A DNA stretch of 64,000 bases from Camelus bactrianus (GCF_048773025.1 NC_133569.1:6200001-6264000), one strand, 5' to 3'; shown: positions 1 through 14,320, numbered from the stretch's first letter. Made by a program: numbers and translations. The notes: generated by a model from the sequence alone, not told the origin.

Positions 1-3000
1 TACAGTGAAAACTGCAGGAACTTCAAACCGGCACTAGGAAACAGACTGAGAAACCAGAGTAAAAGTTTCTCCTGCAACCTGTTCCCTTTGCGCTAGATGA
101 ACGAACGGCTCTCCACATGCTCAATTCTGAGAGATAAATGTGTGTGAAAGCCGTTCTTCACCTAGCTTGTTAGGAATACAAAGTTTCTCTTCAGTTGCAA
201 ACTCCACTCCATACATATATATGGGGAGGTACTAGCTCCAACTCGGTTTTATAGTGAAAACTGCAGGAACTTCAAACCGGCACTAGGAAACAGACTGAGA
301 AACCAGAGTAAAAGTTTCTCCTGCAACCCGTTCCCTTTGTGCTAGATGAACGAACGTCTCTCCACATGCTCAGTTCTGAGAGATAAATGTCTGTGAAAGC
401 CGTCCTTCACCTAGATTGTTGGGAACACAAAGTTCTCTTCAGTTGCAAACTCCACTCCATACATATATATGGGGAGGTACTAGCTCCAACTCGGTTTTAC
501 AGTGAAAACTGCAGGAACTTCAAACCGACACTAGAAAACAGACTGAGAAACCAGAGTTAAAGTTTCACCTGCAACCCGTTCCCATTGTGCTTGATGAACG
601 AACGTCTCTCCACATGCTCAGTTCTGAGAGATTAAAGTGTGTGAAAGCCGTCCTTCACCTAGCTTGTTGGGAACACAAAGTTCTCTTCAATTGCAAACTC
701 CACTCCATACATATATATGGGGAGGAACTAGCTCCAACTCGGTTTTACAGTGAAAACTGCAGGAACTTCAAACCGGCACTAGGAAACAGTCTGAGAAAAC
801 AGAGTAAAAGTTTCTCCTGCAACCCGTTCCCTTTGTGCTAGATGAACGAACGTCTCTCCACATGCTCAGTTCTGAGAGATAAGTGTGTGTGAAAGCCGTC
901 CTTCACCTAGCAAGTTGGGAACACAAAGTTTCTCTTCAGTTGCAAACTACACTCCATACATATACATGGGGAGGAACTAGCTCCAACTCGGTTTTACAGT
1001 GAAAACTGCAGGAACTTCAAACCGACACTAGGAAACAGACTGAGAAACCAGAGTTAAAGTTTCTCCTGCAACCCGTTCCCTTTGTGCTTGATGAACGAAC
1101 GTTTCTCCACATGCTCAGTTCTGAGAGATAAATGTGTGTGAAAGCCGTACTTCACCTAGCTTGTTGGGAACACAAAGTTCTCTTCAGTTGCTAACTCCTC
1201 TCCATACATATATATGGGGAGGAACTAGCTCCAACTCGGTTTTACAGTGAAAACTGCAGGAACTTCAAACCGGCACTAGGAAACAGACTGAGAAACCAGA
1301 GTAAAATGTTCTCCTGCAACCCGTTCCCTTTGTGCTAGATGAACGAACGTCTCTCCACATGCTCAGTTCTGAGAGATAATTGTGTGTGAAAGCCGTCCTT
1401 CACCTAGCTTGTTGGGAACACAAAGTTTCTCTTCTGTTGCAAACTCCACTCCATACATATATATGGGGAGGTACAAGCTCCAACTCGGTTTTACAGTGAA
1501 AACTGCAGGAACTTCAAACAGACACTAGGAAACAGACTGAGAAACCAGAGTTAAAGTTTCTCCTGCAACCCGTTCCCTTTGTGCTTGATGAACAAACTTC
1601 TCTCCACATGCTCAGTTCTGAGAGATAAATGTGTGTGAAAGCCGTCCTTCACATAGCTTGTTTGGAACACAAAGTTCTCTTCAGTTGCAAAGTCCACTCC
1701 ATACATATATATGTGGAGGAACTAGCTCCAACTCGGTTTTACAGTGAAAACTGCAGGAACTTCAAACCGGCACTAGGAAACAGTCTGAGAAACCAGAGTA
1801 AAAGTTTCCCTGCAACCCGTTCCCTTTGTGCTAGATGAACGAAAGTCTCTCCACATGCTCAGTTCTGAGAGATAAGTGTGTGTGAAAGCCGTCCTTCACC
1901 TAGCTTGTTGGGAACACAAAGTATCTCTTCAGTTGCAAACTCCACTCCATACATATATATGGGGAGGAACTAGCTCCAACTCGGTTTTACAGTGAAAACT
2001 GCAGGAACTTCAAACCGGAACTAGGAAACAGACTGAGAAACCAGAGTAAAAGTTTCTCCTGCAACCCGTTCCCTTTGTGCTAGATGAACGAACGTCTCTC
2101 CACATGCTCAGTTCTGAGAGATAAGTGTGTGTGAAAGCCGTCCTTCACCTAGCTTGTTGGGAACACAAAGTTTCTCTTCAGTTGCAAACTCCACTCCATA
2201 CATATATATGGGGAGGTACTAGCTCCAACTCGGTTTTACAGTGAAAACTGCAGGAACTTCAAAACGGCACTAGGAAACAGACTGAGAAACCAGAGTAAAA
2301 GTTTCTCCTGCAACCCGTTCCCTTTGTGCTAGATGAGCGAACGTCTCTCCACATGCTCAGTTCTGAGAGATAAGTGTGTGTGAAAGCCGTCCTTCACCTA
2401 GCTTGTTGGGAACACAAAGTTTCTCTTCAGTTGCAAACTCCACTCCATACATATATAAGGGGAGTTACTAGCTCCAACTCTGTTTTACACGGAAAACTGC
2501 AGGAACTTCAAACCGGCACTAGGAAACAGACTGAGAAACCAGAGTAAAAGGTTCTCCTGCAACCCGTTCCCTTTGTGCTAGATGAACGAACGTCTCTCCA
2601 CATGCTCAGTTCTGAGGGATAAGTGTGTGTGAAAGCCGTCTTTCACTTAGCTTGTTGGGAACACAAAGTTTCTCTTCAGTTGCAAACTCCACTCCTTACA
2701 TATATATGGGGAGGAACTAACTCCAACTCGGTTCTACAGTGAAAACTGCAGGAACTTCAAACCGGCACTAGGAAACAGACTGAGAAACCAGAGTAAAAGT
2801 TTCTCCTGCAACCTGTTCCCTTTGCGCTAGATGAACGAACGGCTCTCCACATGCTCAATTCTGAGAGATAAATGTGTGTGAAAGCCGTTCTTCACCTAGC
2901 TTGTTAGGAATACAAAGTTTCTCTTCAGTTGCAAACTCCACTCCATACATATATATGGGGAGGTACTAGCTCCAACTCGGTTTTATAGTGAAAACTGCAG

Positions 3001-5470
3001 GAACTTCAAACCGGCACTAGGAAACAGACTGAGAAACCAGAGTAAAAGTTTCTCCTGCAACCCGTTCCCTTTGTGCTAGATGAACGAACGTCTCTCCACA
3101 TGCTCAGTTCTGAGAGATAAATGTCTGTGAAAGCCGTCCTTCACCTAGATTGTTGGGAACACAAAGTTCTCTTCAGTTGCAAACTCCACTCCATACATAT
3201 ATATGGGGAGGTACTAGCTCCAACTCGGTTTTACAGTGAAAACTGCAGGAACTTCAAAGCGGCACTAGGAAACAGACTGCGATACCAGAGTAAAAGTTTC
3301 TCCTGCAACCCGTTCCCTTTGTGCTAGATGAACGAACGTCTCTCCACATGCTCAGTTCTGAGAGATATGTGTGTGTGAAAGCCGTCCTTCACCTAGCTTG
3401 TTGGGAACACAAAGTTTCTCTTCAGTTGCAAACTCCACTCCATACATATATATGGGGAGGTACTAGCTCCAACTCGGTTTTACAGTGAAAACTGCAGGAA
3501 CTTCAAAACGGCACTAGGAAACAGACTGAGAAACCAGAGTAAAAGTTTCTCCTGCAACCCGTTCCCTTTGTGCTAGATGAACGAACGTCTCTCCACATGC
3601 TCAGTTCTGAGAGATAAGTGTGTGTGAAAGCCGTCCTTCACCTAGCTTGTTGGGAACACAAAGTTTCTCTTCAGTTGCAAATTCCACTCCATACATATAT
3701 AAGGGGAGTTACTAGCTCCAACTCTGTTTTACGCTAAAAACTGCAGGAACTTCAAACCGGCACTAGGAAACAGACTGAGAAACCAGAGTAAAAGATTCTC
3801 CTGCAACCCGTTCCGTTTGTGCTAGATGAACGAACGTATCTCCACATGCTCAGTTCTGAGAGATAAGTGTGTGTGAAAGCCGACCTTCACCTAGCTTGTT
3901 AGGAATACAAAGTTTCTCTTCAGTTGCAAACTCCACTCCATACATATATATGCGGAAGTACTAGCTCCAACTCGGTTTTATAGTGAAAACTACAGGAACT
4001 TCAAACCGGCACTAGGAAACAGACTGAGAAACCAGAGTAAAAGTTTCCCCTGCAACCCATTCCCTTTGCGCTAGATGAACGAACGACTCTCCACATGCTC
4101 AGTTCTGAGAGATAAATGTGTGTGAAAGCCGTTCTTCACCTAGCTTGTTAGGAATACAAAGTTTCTCTTCAGTTGCAAACTCCACTCCATACATATATAT
4201 ACGTAGGTACTAGCTCCAACTCGGTTTTATAGTGAAAACTGCAGGAACTTCAAACCGGCACTAGGAAACAGACTGAGAAACCAGAGTAAAAGATTCTCCT
4301 GCAACCCGTTCCGTTTGTGCTAGATGAACGAACGTCTCTCCACATGCTCAGTTCTGAGAGATAAGTGTGTGTGAAAGCCGTCCTTCACATAGCTTGTTTG
4401 GAACAGAAAGTTCTCTTCAGTTGCAAACTCCACTCCATACATATATATGTGGAGGAACTAGCTCCAACTCGGTTTTATAGTGAAAACTGCAGGAACTTCA
4501 AACCGGCACTAGGAAACAGTCTGAGAAACCAGAGTAAAAGTTTCTCCTGCAACACGTTCCCTTTGTGCTAGATGAACGAACGTCTCTCCACATGCTCAGT
4601 TCTGAGAGATAAGTGTGTGTGAAAGCCGTCCTTCACCTAGCTTGTTGGGAACACAAAGTTTCTCTTCAGTTGCAAACTCCACTCCATACATATATATGGG
4701 GAGGAACTAGCTCCAACTCGGTTTTACAGTGAAAACTGCAGGAACTTCAAACCGGAACTAGGAAAAAGACTGAGAAACCAGAGTAAAAGTTTCTCCTGAA
4801 ACCCGTTCCCTTTGTACTAGATGAACGAACGTCTCTCCACATGCTCAGTTCTGAGAGATAAGTGTGTGTGAAAGCCGTCCTTCACCTAGCTTGTTGGGAA
4901 CACAAAGTTTCTCTTCAGTTGCAAACTCCACTCCATACATATATATGGGGAGGTACTAGCTCCAAATCGGTTTTACAGTGAAAACTGCAGGAACTTCAAA
5001 ACGGCACTAGGAAACAGACTGAGAAACCAGAGTAAAAGTTTCTCCTGCAACCCGTTCCCTTTGTGCTAGATGAACGAACGTCTCTCCACATGCTCAGTTC
5101 TGAGAGATAAGTGTGTGTGAAAGCCGTCCTTCACCTAGATTGTTGGGAACACAAAGTTTCTCTTCAGTTGCAAACTCCGCTCCATACATATATAAGGGGA
5201 GTTACGAGCTCCAACTCTGTTTTACACTGAAAACTGCAGGAACTTCAAACCGGCACTAGGAAACAGACTGAGAAACCAGAGTAAAAGATTCTCCTGCAAC
5301 CCGTTCCGTTTGTGCTAGATGAACGAACGTCTCTCCACATGCTCAGTTCTGAGAGATAAGTGTGTGTGAAAGCCGACCTTCACCTAGCTTGTTAGGAATA
5401 CAAAGTTTCTCTTCAGTTGCAAACTCCACTCCATACATATATATGCGGAAGTACTAGCTCCACTCGGTTT
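1..5470 (+). repeat. Loose 11-monomer higher-order period (~2,734 bp)
   Basis: Bases 1-520 match 2,735-3,255 at an offset of 2,734 bp, including the rare strings caacctgttccctttgcgct (77/2,811), gctcaattctgag and aaatgtctgtgaaag (387/3,121). The copy marked cacatagcttgtttggaac recurs near 1,651 and 4,387 at nearly the same offset. Inside, the marker ttcaaaacggc recurs near 2,260, 3,504 and 4,998 (steps of about 5 and 6 monomers), so the 11-mer seems to be built from 5+6 units. Copies have drifted more than in the later blocks. The left edge lies outside the window. Confidence 0.6.
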
Positions 5471-5639
5471 TATAGTGAAAACTACAGGAACTTCAAACCG
5501 GCACTAGGAAACAGACTGAGAAACCAGAGTAAAAGGTTCTCCTGCAACCCGTTCCCTTTGTGCTAGATGAACGAACGTCTCTCCACATGCTCAGTTCTGA
5601 GAGATATGTGCGTGTGAAATCCGTCCTTCACTTAGCTTG

Positions 5640-7625
5640 TTGGGAACACAAAGTTTCTCTTCAGTTGCAAACTCCAATGCATACATATATATGGGGAGGA
5701 ACTAGCTCCAACTCGGTTCTACAGTGAAAACTGCAGGAACTTCAAACCGGCACTAGGAAACAGACTGAGAAACCAGAGTAAAAGTTTCTCCTGCAACCCG
5801 TTCCCTTTGTTCTAGATGAACGAACGTCTCTCCACATGCTCAGTTCTGAGAGATAAGTGTGTGTGAAAGCCGTCTTTCACCTAGCTTGTTGGGAACACAA
5901 AGTTTCTCTTCAGTTGCAAACTCCACTCCATACATATTTATGGGGAGGTACTAGCTCCAACTCGGTTTTACAGTGAAAACTGCAGGAACTTCAAACCGGC
6001 ACTAGGAAACAGACTGAGAAACCAGAGTAAAAGTTTCTCCTGCAACCTGTTCCCTTTGCGCTAGATGAACGAACGACTCTCCACATGCTCAGTTCTGAGA
6101 GATAAATGTGTGTGAAAGCCGTACTTCACCTAGCTTGTTAGGAATACAAAGTTTCTCTACAGTTGCAAACTCCACTCCATAGATATATGTACGTAGGTAC
6201 TAGCTCCAACTCGGTTTTATAGTGAAAACTGCAGGATCTTCAAACCGGCACTAGGAAACAGACTGAGAAACCAGAGTAAAATTTTCTCCTGCAACCCGTT
6301 CCCTTTGTGCTAGATGAACGAACGTCTCTCCACATGCTCAGTTCTGAGAGATAAATGTGTGTGAAAGCCGTCCTTCACCTAGCTTGTTGGGAACACAAAG
6401 TTCTCTTCAGTTGCAAACTCCACTCCATACATATATGGGGAGGAACTAGCTCCAACTCGGTTTTACAGTGAAAACTGCAGGAAGTTCAAACCGGCACTAA
6501 GAAACAGTCTGAGAAACCAGAGTAAAAGTTTTTCCTGCAACCCGTTCCCTTTGTGCTAGATGAACGAACGTCTCTCCACATGCTCAGTTCTGAGAGATAA
6601 GTGTGTGTGAAAGCCGTCCTTCACCTAGCTTGTTGGGAACACAAAGTTTCTCTTCAGTTGCAAACTCCAATGCATACATATATATGGGGAGGAACTAGCT
6701 CCAACTCGGTTCTACAGTGAAAACTGCAGGAACTTCAAACCAGCACTAGGAAACAGACTGAGATACCAGAGTAAAAGTTTCTCCTGCAACCCGTTCCCTT
6801 TGTTCTAGATGAACGAACGTCTCTCCACATGCTCAGTTCTGAGAGATAAGTGTGTGTGAAAGCCGTCTTTCACCTAGCTTGTTGGGAACACAAAGTTTCT
6901 CTTCAGTTGCAAACTCCACTCCATACATATTTATGGGGAGGTACTAGCTCCAACTCGGTTTTACAGTGAAAACTGCAGGAACTTCAAACCGGCACTAGGA
7001 AACAGACTGAGAGACCAGAGTAAAAATTTCTCCTGCAACCTGTTCCATTTGCGCTAGATGAACGACCGACTCTCCACATGCTCAGTTCTGAGAGATAAAT
7101 GTGTGTGAAAGCCGTACTTCACCTAGCTTGTTAGGAATACAAAGTTTCTCTTCAGTTGCAAACTCCACTCCATACATATATATACGTAGGTACTAGCTCC
7201 AACTCGGTTTTATAGTGAAAACTGCAGGATCTTCAAACCGGCACTAGGAAACAGACTGAGAAACCAGAGTAAAATTTTCTCCTGCAACCCGTTCCCTTTG
7301 TGCTAGATGAACGAACGTCTCTCCACATGCTCAGTTCTGAGAGATAAATGTGTGTGAAAGCCGTCCTTCACCTAGCTTGTTGTGAACACAAAGTTCTCTT
7401 CAGTTGCAAACTCCACTCCATACATATATGGGGAGGAACTAGCTCCAACTCGGTTTTACAGTGAAAACTGCAGGAACTTCAAACCGGGACTAGGAAACAG
7501 TCTGAGAAACCAGAGTAAAAGTTTTTCCTGCAACCCGTTCCCTTTGTGCTAGATGAACGAACGTCTCTCCACATGCTCAGTTCTGAGAGATAAGTGTGTG
7601 TGAAAGCCGTCCTTCACCTAGCTTG
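5640..7625 (+). repeat. Four-monomer tandem duplication, 993 bp x 2
   Basis: Four independent markers recur exactly 993 bp apart: ccaatgcatac (5,674/6,667), ttatggggagg (5,938/6,931), acgtaggtac (6,191/7,184) and a shortened atatatgggg lacking one TA step (6,431/7,424). The two copies, about 5,640-6,632 and 6,633-7,625, differ by a few scattered bases. A fifth marker copy, acgtaggtac at 4,201, shows that the source monomer also lies to the left of this block. Confidence 0.85.
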
Positions 7626-7849
7626 TTGGGAACACAAAGTTTCTCTTCAGTTGCAAACTCCACTCGATACATATATATGGGGAGGAACTAGCTCCAACTC
7701 GGTTTTACAGTGAAAACTGCAGGAACTTCAAACCGGCACTAGGAAACAGTCTGAGAAACCAGAGTAAAAGTTTCTCCTGCAAACCGTTCCTTTGTGCTAG
7801 ATGAACGAACGTCTCTCCACATGCTCTTTTCTGAGAGACAAGTTTTTGT

Positions 7850-10800
7850 GAAAGCAGTCCTTCACCTAGCTTGTTGGGAACACAAAGTTTCTCTTCAGTT
7901 GCAAACTCCACTCGATACATTTATATGGGGAGGTACTAGCTCCAACTCGGTTTTACAGTGAAAACTGCAGGAACTTCAAACCGGCACTAGGAAACAGACT
8001 GCGAAACCAGAGAAAAAGTTTCTACTGCAAACCGTTCCGTTTGTGCTAGATGAGCGAACGTCTCTCCACATGCTCAGTTCTGAGAGATAATTGTGTGTGA
8101 AAGCCGTCCTTCACCTAGCTTGTTGGGAACACAAATTTCTCTTCAGTTGCAAACTCCACTCCATACATATATATGGGGAGGTACTAGCTCCAACTCGGTT
8201 TTACCGTGAAAACTGCAGGAACTTCAAACCGACACGAGGAAACAGACTGAGAAACCAGAGAAAAGTTTCTCCTGCAACCCGTTCCATTTGTGCTAGATGA
8301 ACGAACGTCTCTCCACATGCTCAGTTCTGAGAGATAAGTGTGTGTGAAAACCGACCTTCACCTAACTTGTTAGGAATACAAAGTTTCTCTTCAGTTGCAA
8401 ACTCCACTCCATACATATATATTTGGAGGTACTAGCTCCAACTCGATTTTACAGTGAAAACTGCAGGAACTTCAAACCGGCACTAGGAAACAGACTGAGA
8501 AACCAGAGTAAAAGTTTCTCCTGCAACCCGTTCCCTTTGTGCTAGATGAACGAACGTCTCTCCACATGCTCAGTTCTGAGAGATAAGTGTGTGTGAAAGC
8601 CGTCCTTCACCTAGCTTGTTGGGAACACAAAGTTTCTCTTCAGTTGCAAACTCCACTCCATACATATATAAGGGGAGGAACTAGCTCCAACTCTGTTTTA
8701 CACTGAAAACTGCAGGAACTTCAAACCGGCACTAGGAAACAGACTGAGAAACCAGAGTAAAAGATTCACCTGCAACCCGTTCCCTTTGTGCTAGATGAAC
8801 GAAAGTCTCTCCACATGCTCAGTTCTGAGAGATAAGTGTGTGTGAAAGCCGTCCTTCACCTAGCTTGTTGGGAACACAAAGTTTCTCTTCAGTTGCAAAC
8901 CCCACTCCATACATATATATGGGGAGGTACTAGCTCCAACTCGGTTTTACAGTGAAAACTGCAGGAACTTCAAACCGGCACTAGGAAACAGACTGAGAAA
9001 CCAGAGTAAAAGTTTCTCCTGCAACCCGTTCCGTTTGTGCTAGATGAACGAACGTCTCTCCACATGCTCAGTTCTGAGAGATAATTGTGTGTGAAAGCCG
9101 TCCTTCAACTAGCTTGTTGGGAACACATACTTTCTCTTCAGTTGCAAACTCCACTACATACATATATATGGGGAGGTACTAGCTCCAACTCTGTTTTACA
9201 GTGAAAACTGCAGGAACTTCAAACCGACACTAGGAAACAGACTGAGAAACCAGAGTTAAAGTTTCTCCCGCATCCCGTTCAATTTGTGCTAGATGAACGA
9301 ACGTCTCTCCACATGCTCAGTTCTGAGAGATAAGTGTGTGTGAAAGCCGTCCTTCACCTAGCTTGTAGGGAACACAAAGTATCTCTTCAGTTGCAAACTC
9401 CACTCCATACATATATATGGGGAGGAACTAGCTCCAACTCGGTTTTACAGTGAAAACTGCAGGAACTTCAAACCGGCACTAGGAAACAGACTGAGAAACC
9501 AGAGTAAAAGTTTCCCCTGCAACCCGTTCCCTTTGTGCTAGATGAACGAACGTCTCTCCACATGCTCAGTTCTGAGAGATAAGTGTGTGTGAAAGCCGTC
9601 CTTCACCTAGCTTGTTGGGAACACAAAGTTTCTCTTCAGTTGCAAACTCCACTCCATACATATATAAGGGGAGTTACTAGCTCCAACTATGTTTTACACT
9701 GAAAACTGCAGGAACTTCAAACCGGCACTAGGAAACAGACTGAGAAACCAGAGTAAAAGATTCTCCTGCAACCCGTTCCGTTTGTGCTAGACGAACGAAC
9801 GTCTCTCCACATGCTCAGTTCTGAGAGATAAGTGTGTGTGAAAGCCGACCTTCACCTAGCTTGTTAGGAATACAAAGTTTCTCTTCAGTTGCAATCTCCA
9901 CTCCATACATATATATGCGGAGGTACTAGCTCCAACTCTGTTTTATAGTGAAAACTACAGGAACTTCAAACCGGCACTAGGAAACAGACTGAGAAACCAG
10001 AGTAAAAGGTACTCCTGCAACCGGTTCCCTTTGTGCTAGATGAACGAAAGTCTCTCCACATGCTCAGTTCTGAGAGATAAGTGTGTGTGAAAGCCGTCCT
10101 TCACCTAGCTTGTTGGGAAAACAAAGTTTCTCTTCAGTTGCAAACTCCACTCCATACATATATATGGGGGGGAACTAGCTCCAACTCGGTTCTACATTGA
10201 AAACTGCAGGAACTTCAAACCGGCACTAGGAAACAGACTGAGAAACCAGAGTAAAAGTTTCTCCTGCAACCCGTTCCCTTTGTTCTAGATGAACGAACGT
10301 CTCTCCACAGGCTTAGTTCTGAGAGTTAAGTGTGTGTGAAAGCCGTCCTTCACCTAGCTTGTTGGGAACACAAAGTTTCTCTTCAGTTGCAAACTCCGCT
10401 CCATACATATATATGGGGAGGTACTTGCTCCAACTCGGTTTTACAGTGAAAACTGCAGGAACTTCAAACCGGCACTAGGAAACAGACTGAGAAACCAGAG
10501 TAAAAGTTTCTCCTGCAACCAATTCCCTTTGCGCTAGATGAACGAACGACTCTCCACGTGCTCATTTCTGAGAGATAAATGTGTGTGAAAGCCGTTCTTC
10601 ACCTAGCTTGTTAGGAATACAAAGTTTCTCTTCAGTTGCAAACTCCACTCCATACATATATATACGGAGGTACTAGCTCCAACTCGGTTTTATAGTGAAA
10701 ACTGCAGGAACTTCAAACCGGCACTAGGAAACAGACTGAGAAACCAGAGTAAAAGTTTCTCCTGCAACCCGTTCCCTTTGTGCTAGATGAACGAACGTCT

Positions 10801-13800
10801 CTCCACATGCTCAGTTCTGAGAGATAATTGTGTGTGAAAGCCGTCCTTCACCTAGCTTGTTGGGAACACAAAGTTCTCTTCAGTTGCAAACTCCAATCCA
10901 TACATATATATGGGGAGGAACTAGCTCCAACTCGGTTTTACAGTGAAAACTGCAGGAACTTCAAACCGGCACTAGGAAACAGACTGAGAAACCAGAGTAA
11001 AAGTTTCTCCTGCAACCCGTTCCCTTTGTGCTAGATGAACGAACGTCTATCCACATGCTCAGTTCTGAGAGATAAGTGTGTGTGAAAGCCGTCCTTCACC
11101 TAGCTTGTTGGGAACACAAAGTTTCTCTTCAGTTGCAAACTCCACTCGATACATATATATGGGGAGGTACTAGTTCCAACTCGGTTTTACAATGAAAACT
11201 GCAGGAACTTCAAACCGGCACTAGGAAACAGACTGCGAAACCAGAGTAAAAGGTTCTCCTGCAACCCGTTCCCTTTGTGCTAGATGAACGAACGTCTCTC
11301 CACATGCTCAGTTCTGAGAGATAATTGTGTGTGAAAGCCGTCCTTCACCTAGCTTGTTGGGAACACAAATTTCTCTTCAGTTGCAAACTCCACTCCATAC
11401 ATATATATGGGGAGGTACTAGCTCCAACACGGTTTTACAGTGAAAACTGCAGGAACTTCAAACCGACACGAGGAAACAGACTGAGAAACCAGAGTAAAAG
11501 TTTCTCCTGCAACCCGTTCCCTTTGTGCTAGATGAACGAACGTCTCTCCACATGCTCAGTTCTGAGAGATAAGTGTGTGTGAAAGCCGACCTTCACCTAG
11601 CTTGTTAGGAATACAAAGTTTCTCTTCAGTTGCAAACCCCACTCCATACATATATATGCGGAGGAACAAGCTCCAACTCTGTTTTACACTGAAAACTGCA
11701 GGAACTTCAAACCGGCACTAGGAAACAGACTGAGAAACCAGAGTAAAAGATTCACCTGCAACCCGTTCCCTTTGTGCTAGTTTAACGAACGTCTCTCCAC
11801 ATGCTCAGTTCTGAGAGATAAGTGTGTGTGAAAGCCGTCCTTCACCTAGCTTGTTGGGAACACAAAGTTTCTCTTCAGTTGCAAACTCCACTCCATACAT
11901 ATATAAGGGGAGGAACTAGCTCCAACTCTGTTTTACACTGAAAACTGCAGGAACTTCAAACCGGCACTAGGAAACAGACTGAGAAACCAGAGTAAAAGAT
12001 TCACCTGCAACCCGTTCCCTTTGTGCTAGATGAACGAAAGTCTCTCCACATGCTCAGTTCTGAGAGATAAGTGTGTGTGAAAGCCGTCCTTCACCTAGCT
12101 TGTTGGGAACACAAAGTTTCTCTTCAGTTGCAAACCCCACTCCATACATATATATGGGGAGGTACTAGCTCCAACTCGGTTTTACAGTGAAAACTGCAGG
12201 AACTTCAAACCGGCACTAGGAAACAGACTGAGAAACCAGAGTAAAAGTTTCCCCTGCAACCCGTTCCGTTTGTGCTAGATGAACGAACGTCTCTCCACAT
12301 GCTCAGTTCTGAGAGATAATTGTGTGTGAAAGCCGTCCTTCAACTAGCTTGTTGGGAACACATACTTTCTCTTCAGTTGCAAACTCCACTACATACATAT
12401 ATATGGGGAGGTACTAGCTCCAACTCTGTTTTACAGTGAAAACTGCAGGAACTTCAAACCGACACTAGGAAACAGACTGAGAAACCAGAGTTAAAGTTTC
12501 TCCCGCATCCCGTTCAATTTGTGCTAGATGAACGAACGTCTCTCCACATGCTCAGTTCTGAGAGATAAGTGTGTGTGAAAGCCGTCCTTCACCTAGCTTG
12601 TAGGGAACACAAAGTATCTCTTCAGTTGCAAACTCCACTCCATACATATATATGGGGAGGAACTAGCTCCAACTCGGTTTTACAGTGAAAACTGCAGGAA
12701 CTTCAAACCGGCACTAGGAAACAGACTGAGAAACCAGAGTAAAAGTTTCCCCTGCAACCCGTTCCCTTTGTGCTAGATGAACGAACGTCTCTCCACATGC
12801 TCAGTTCTGAGAGATAAGTGTGTGTGAAAGCCGTCCTTCACCTAGCTTGTTGGGAACACAAAGTTTCTCTTCAGTTGCAAACTCCACTCCATACATATAT
12901 AAGGGGAGTTACTAGCTCCAACTATGTTTTACACTGAAAACTGCAGGAACTTCAAACCGGCACTAGGAAACAGACTGAGAAACCAGAGTAAAAGATTCTC
13001 CTGCAACCCGTTCCGTTTGTGCTAGACGAACGAACGTCTCTCCACATGCTCAGTTCTGAGAGATAAGTGTGTGTGAAAGCCGACCTTCACCTAGCTTGTT
13101 AGGAATACAAAGTTTCTCTTCAGTTGCAATCTCCACTCCATACATATATATGCGGAGGTACTAGCTCCAACTCTGTTTTATAGTGAAAACTACAGGAACT
13201 TCAAACCGGCACTAGGAAACAGACTGAGAAACCAGAGTAAAAGGTACTCCTGCAACCCGTTCCCTTTGTGCTAGATGAACGAAAGTCTCTCCACATGCTC
13301 AGTTCTGAGAGATAAGTGTGTGTGAAAGCCGTCCTTCACCTAGCTTGTTGGGAAAACAAAGTTTCTCTTCAGTTGCAAACTCCACTCCATACATATATAT
13401 GGGGGGGAACTAGCTCCAACTCGGTTCTACATTGAAAACTGCAGGAACTTCAAACCGGCACTAGGAAACAGACTGAGAAACCAGAGTAAAAGTTTCTCCT
13501 GCAACCCGTTCCCTTTGTTCTAGATGAACGAACGTCTCTCCACAGGCTTAGTTCTGAGAGTTAAGTGTGTGTGAAAGCCGTCCTTCACCTAGCTTGTTGG
13601 GAACACAAAGTTTCTCTTCAGTTGCAAACTCCGCTCCATACATATATATGGGGAGGTACTTGCTCCAACTCGGTTTTACAGTGAAAACTGCAGGAACTTC
13701 AAACCGGCACTAGGAAACAGACTGAGAAACCAGAGTAAAAGTTTCTCCTGCAACCAATTCCCTTTGCGCTAGATGAACGAACGACTCTCCACGTGCTCAT

Positions 13801-14320
13801 TTCTGAGAGATAAATGTGTGTGAAAGCCGTTCTTCACCTAGCTTGTTAGGAATACAAAGTTTCTCTTCAGTTGCAAACTCCACTCCATACATATATATAC
13901 GGAGGTACTAGCTCCAACTCGGTTTTATAGTGAAAACTGCAGGAACTTCAAACCGGCACTAGGAAACAGACTGAGAAACCAGAGTAAAAGTTTCTCCTGC
14001 AACCCGTTCCCTTTGTGCTAGTTTAACGAACGTCTCTCCACATGCTCAGTTCTGAGAGATAAGTGTGTGTGAAAGCCGTCCTTCTCCTAGCTTGTTGGGA
14101 ACACAAAGATTCTCTTCAGTTGCAAACTCCAATCCATACATATATAGGGGAGGTACTAGCTCCAACTTGGTTTTACAGTGAAAACTGCAGGAACTTCAAA
14201 CCGGCACTAGGAAACAGACTGAGAAACCAGAGTAAAAGTTTCTCCTGCAACCCGTTCCGTTTGTGCTAGATGAACGAACGTCTCTCCACATGCTCAGTTC
14301 TGAGAGATAATTGTGTATGA
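7850..14320 (+). repeat. Thirteen-monomer tandem period, ~3,235 bp x 2
   Basis: Two units, about 7,850-11,084 and 11,085-14,320, align at an offset of 3,234-3,236 bp. Markers: ctcgatac (7,911/11,145), aggggaggaac (8,671/11,906), acacatactttctc (9,126/12,361) and ctccaatcca (10,893/14,129). The central nine monomers (about 8,555-10,785 and 11,790-14,015) are almost identical, with few differences seen (for example tttctcctg versus tttcccctg near 9,007/12,242). The flanking monomers of the same period are visibly more diverged. Confidence 0.85.

Noticed and set aside
587-841. Longer open frames of 81-84 codons (587-841, 22,759-23,004, 33,409-33,657)
   Set aside because: These are the same satellite frame, extended at either end by another one-base change in a neighbouring part of the repeat. 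There is no sign of a coding region.
10828-11034. Recurring 68-69-codon open frames (for example here, 16,551-16,760, 28,228-28,434, 48,102-48,308), suggesting a tandem gene family
   Set aside because: They exist only in 248/247-bp copies where a one-base loss shifts the frame past a stop. Many start at non-atg codons, they match no family I recognise, and their variation follows monomer subfamilies.
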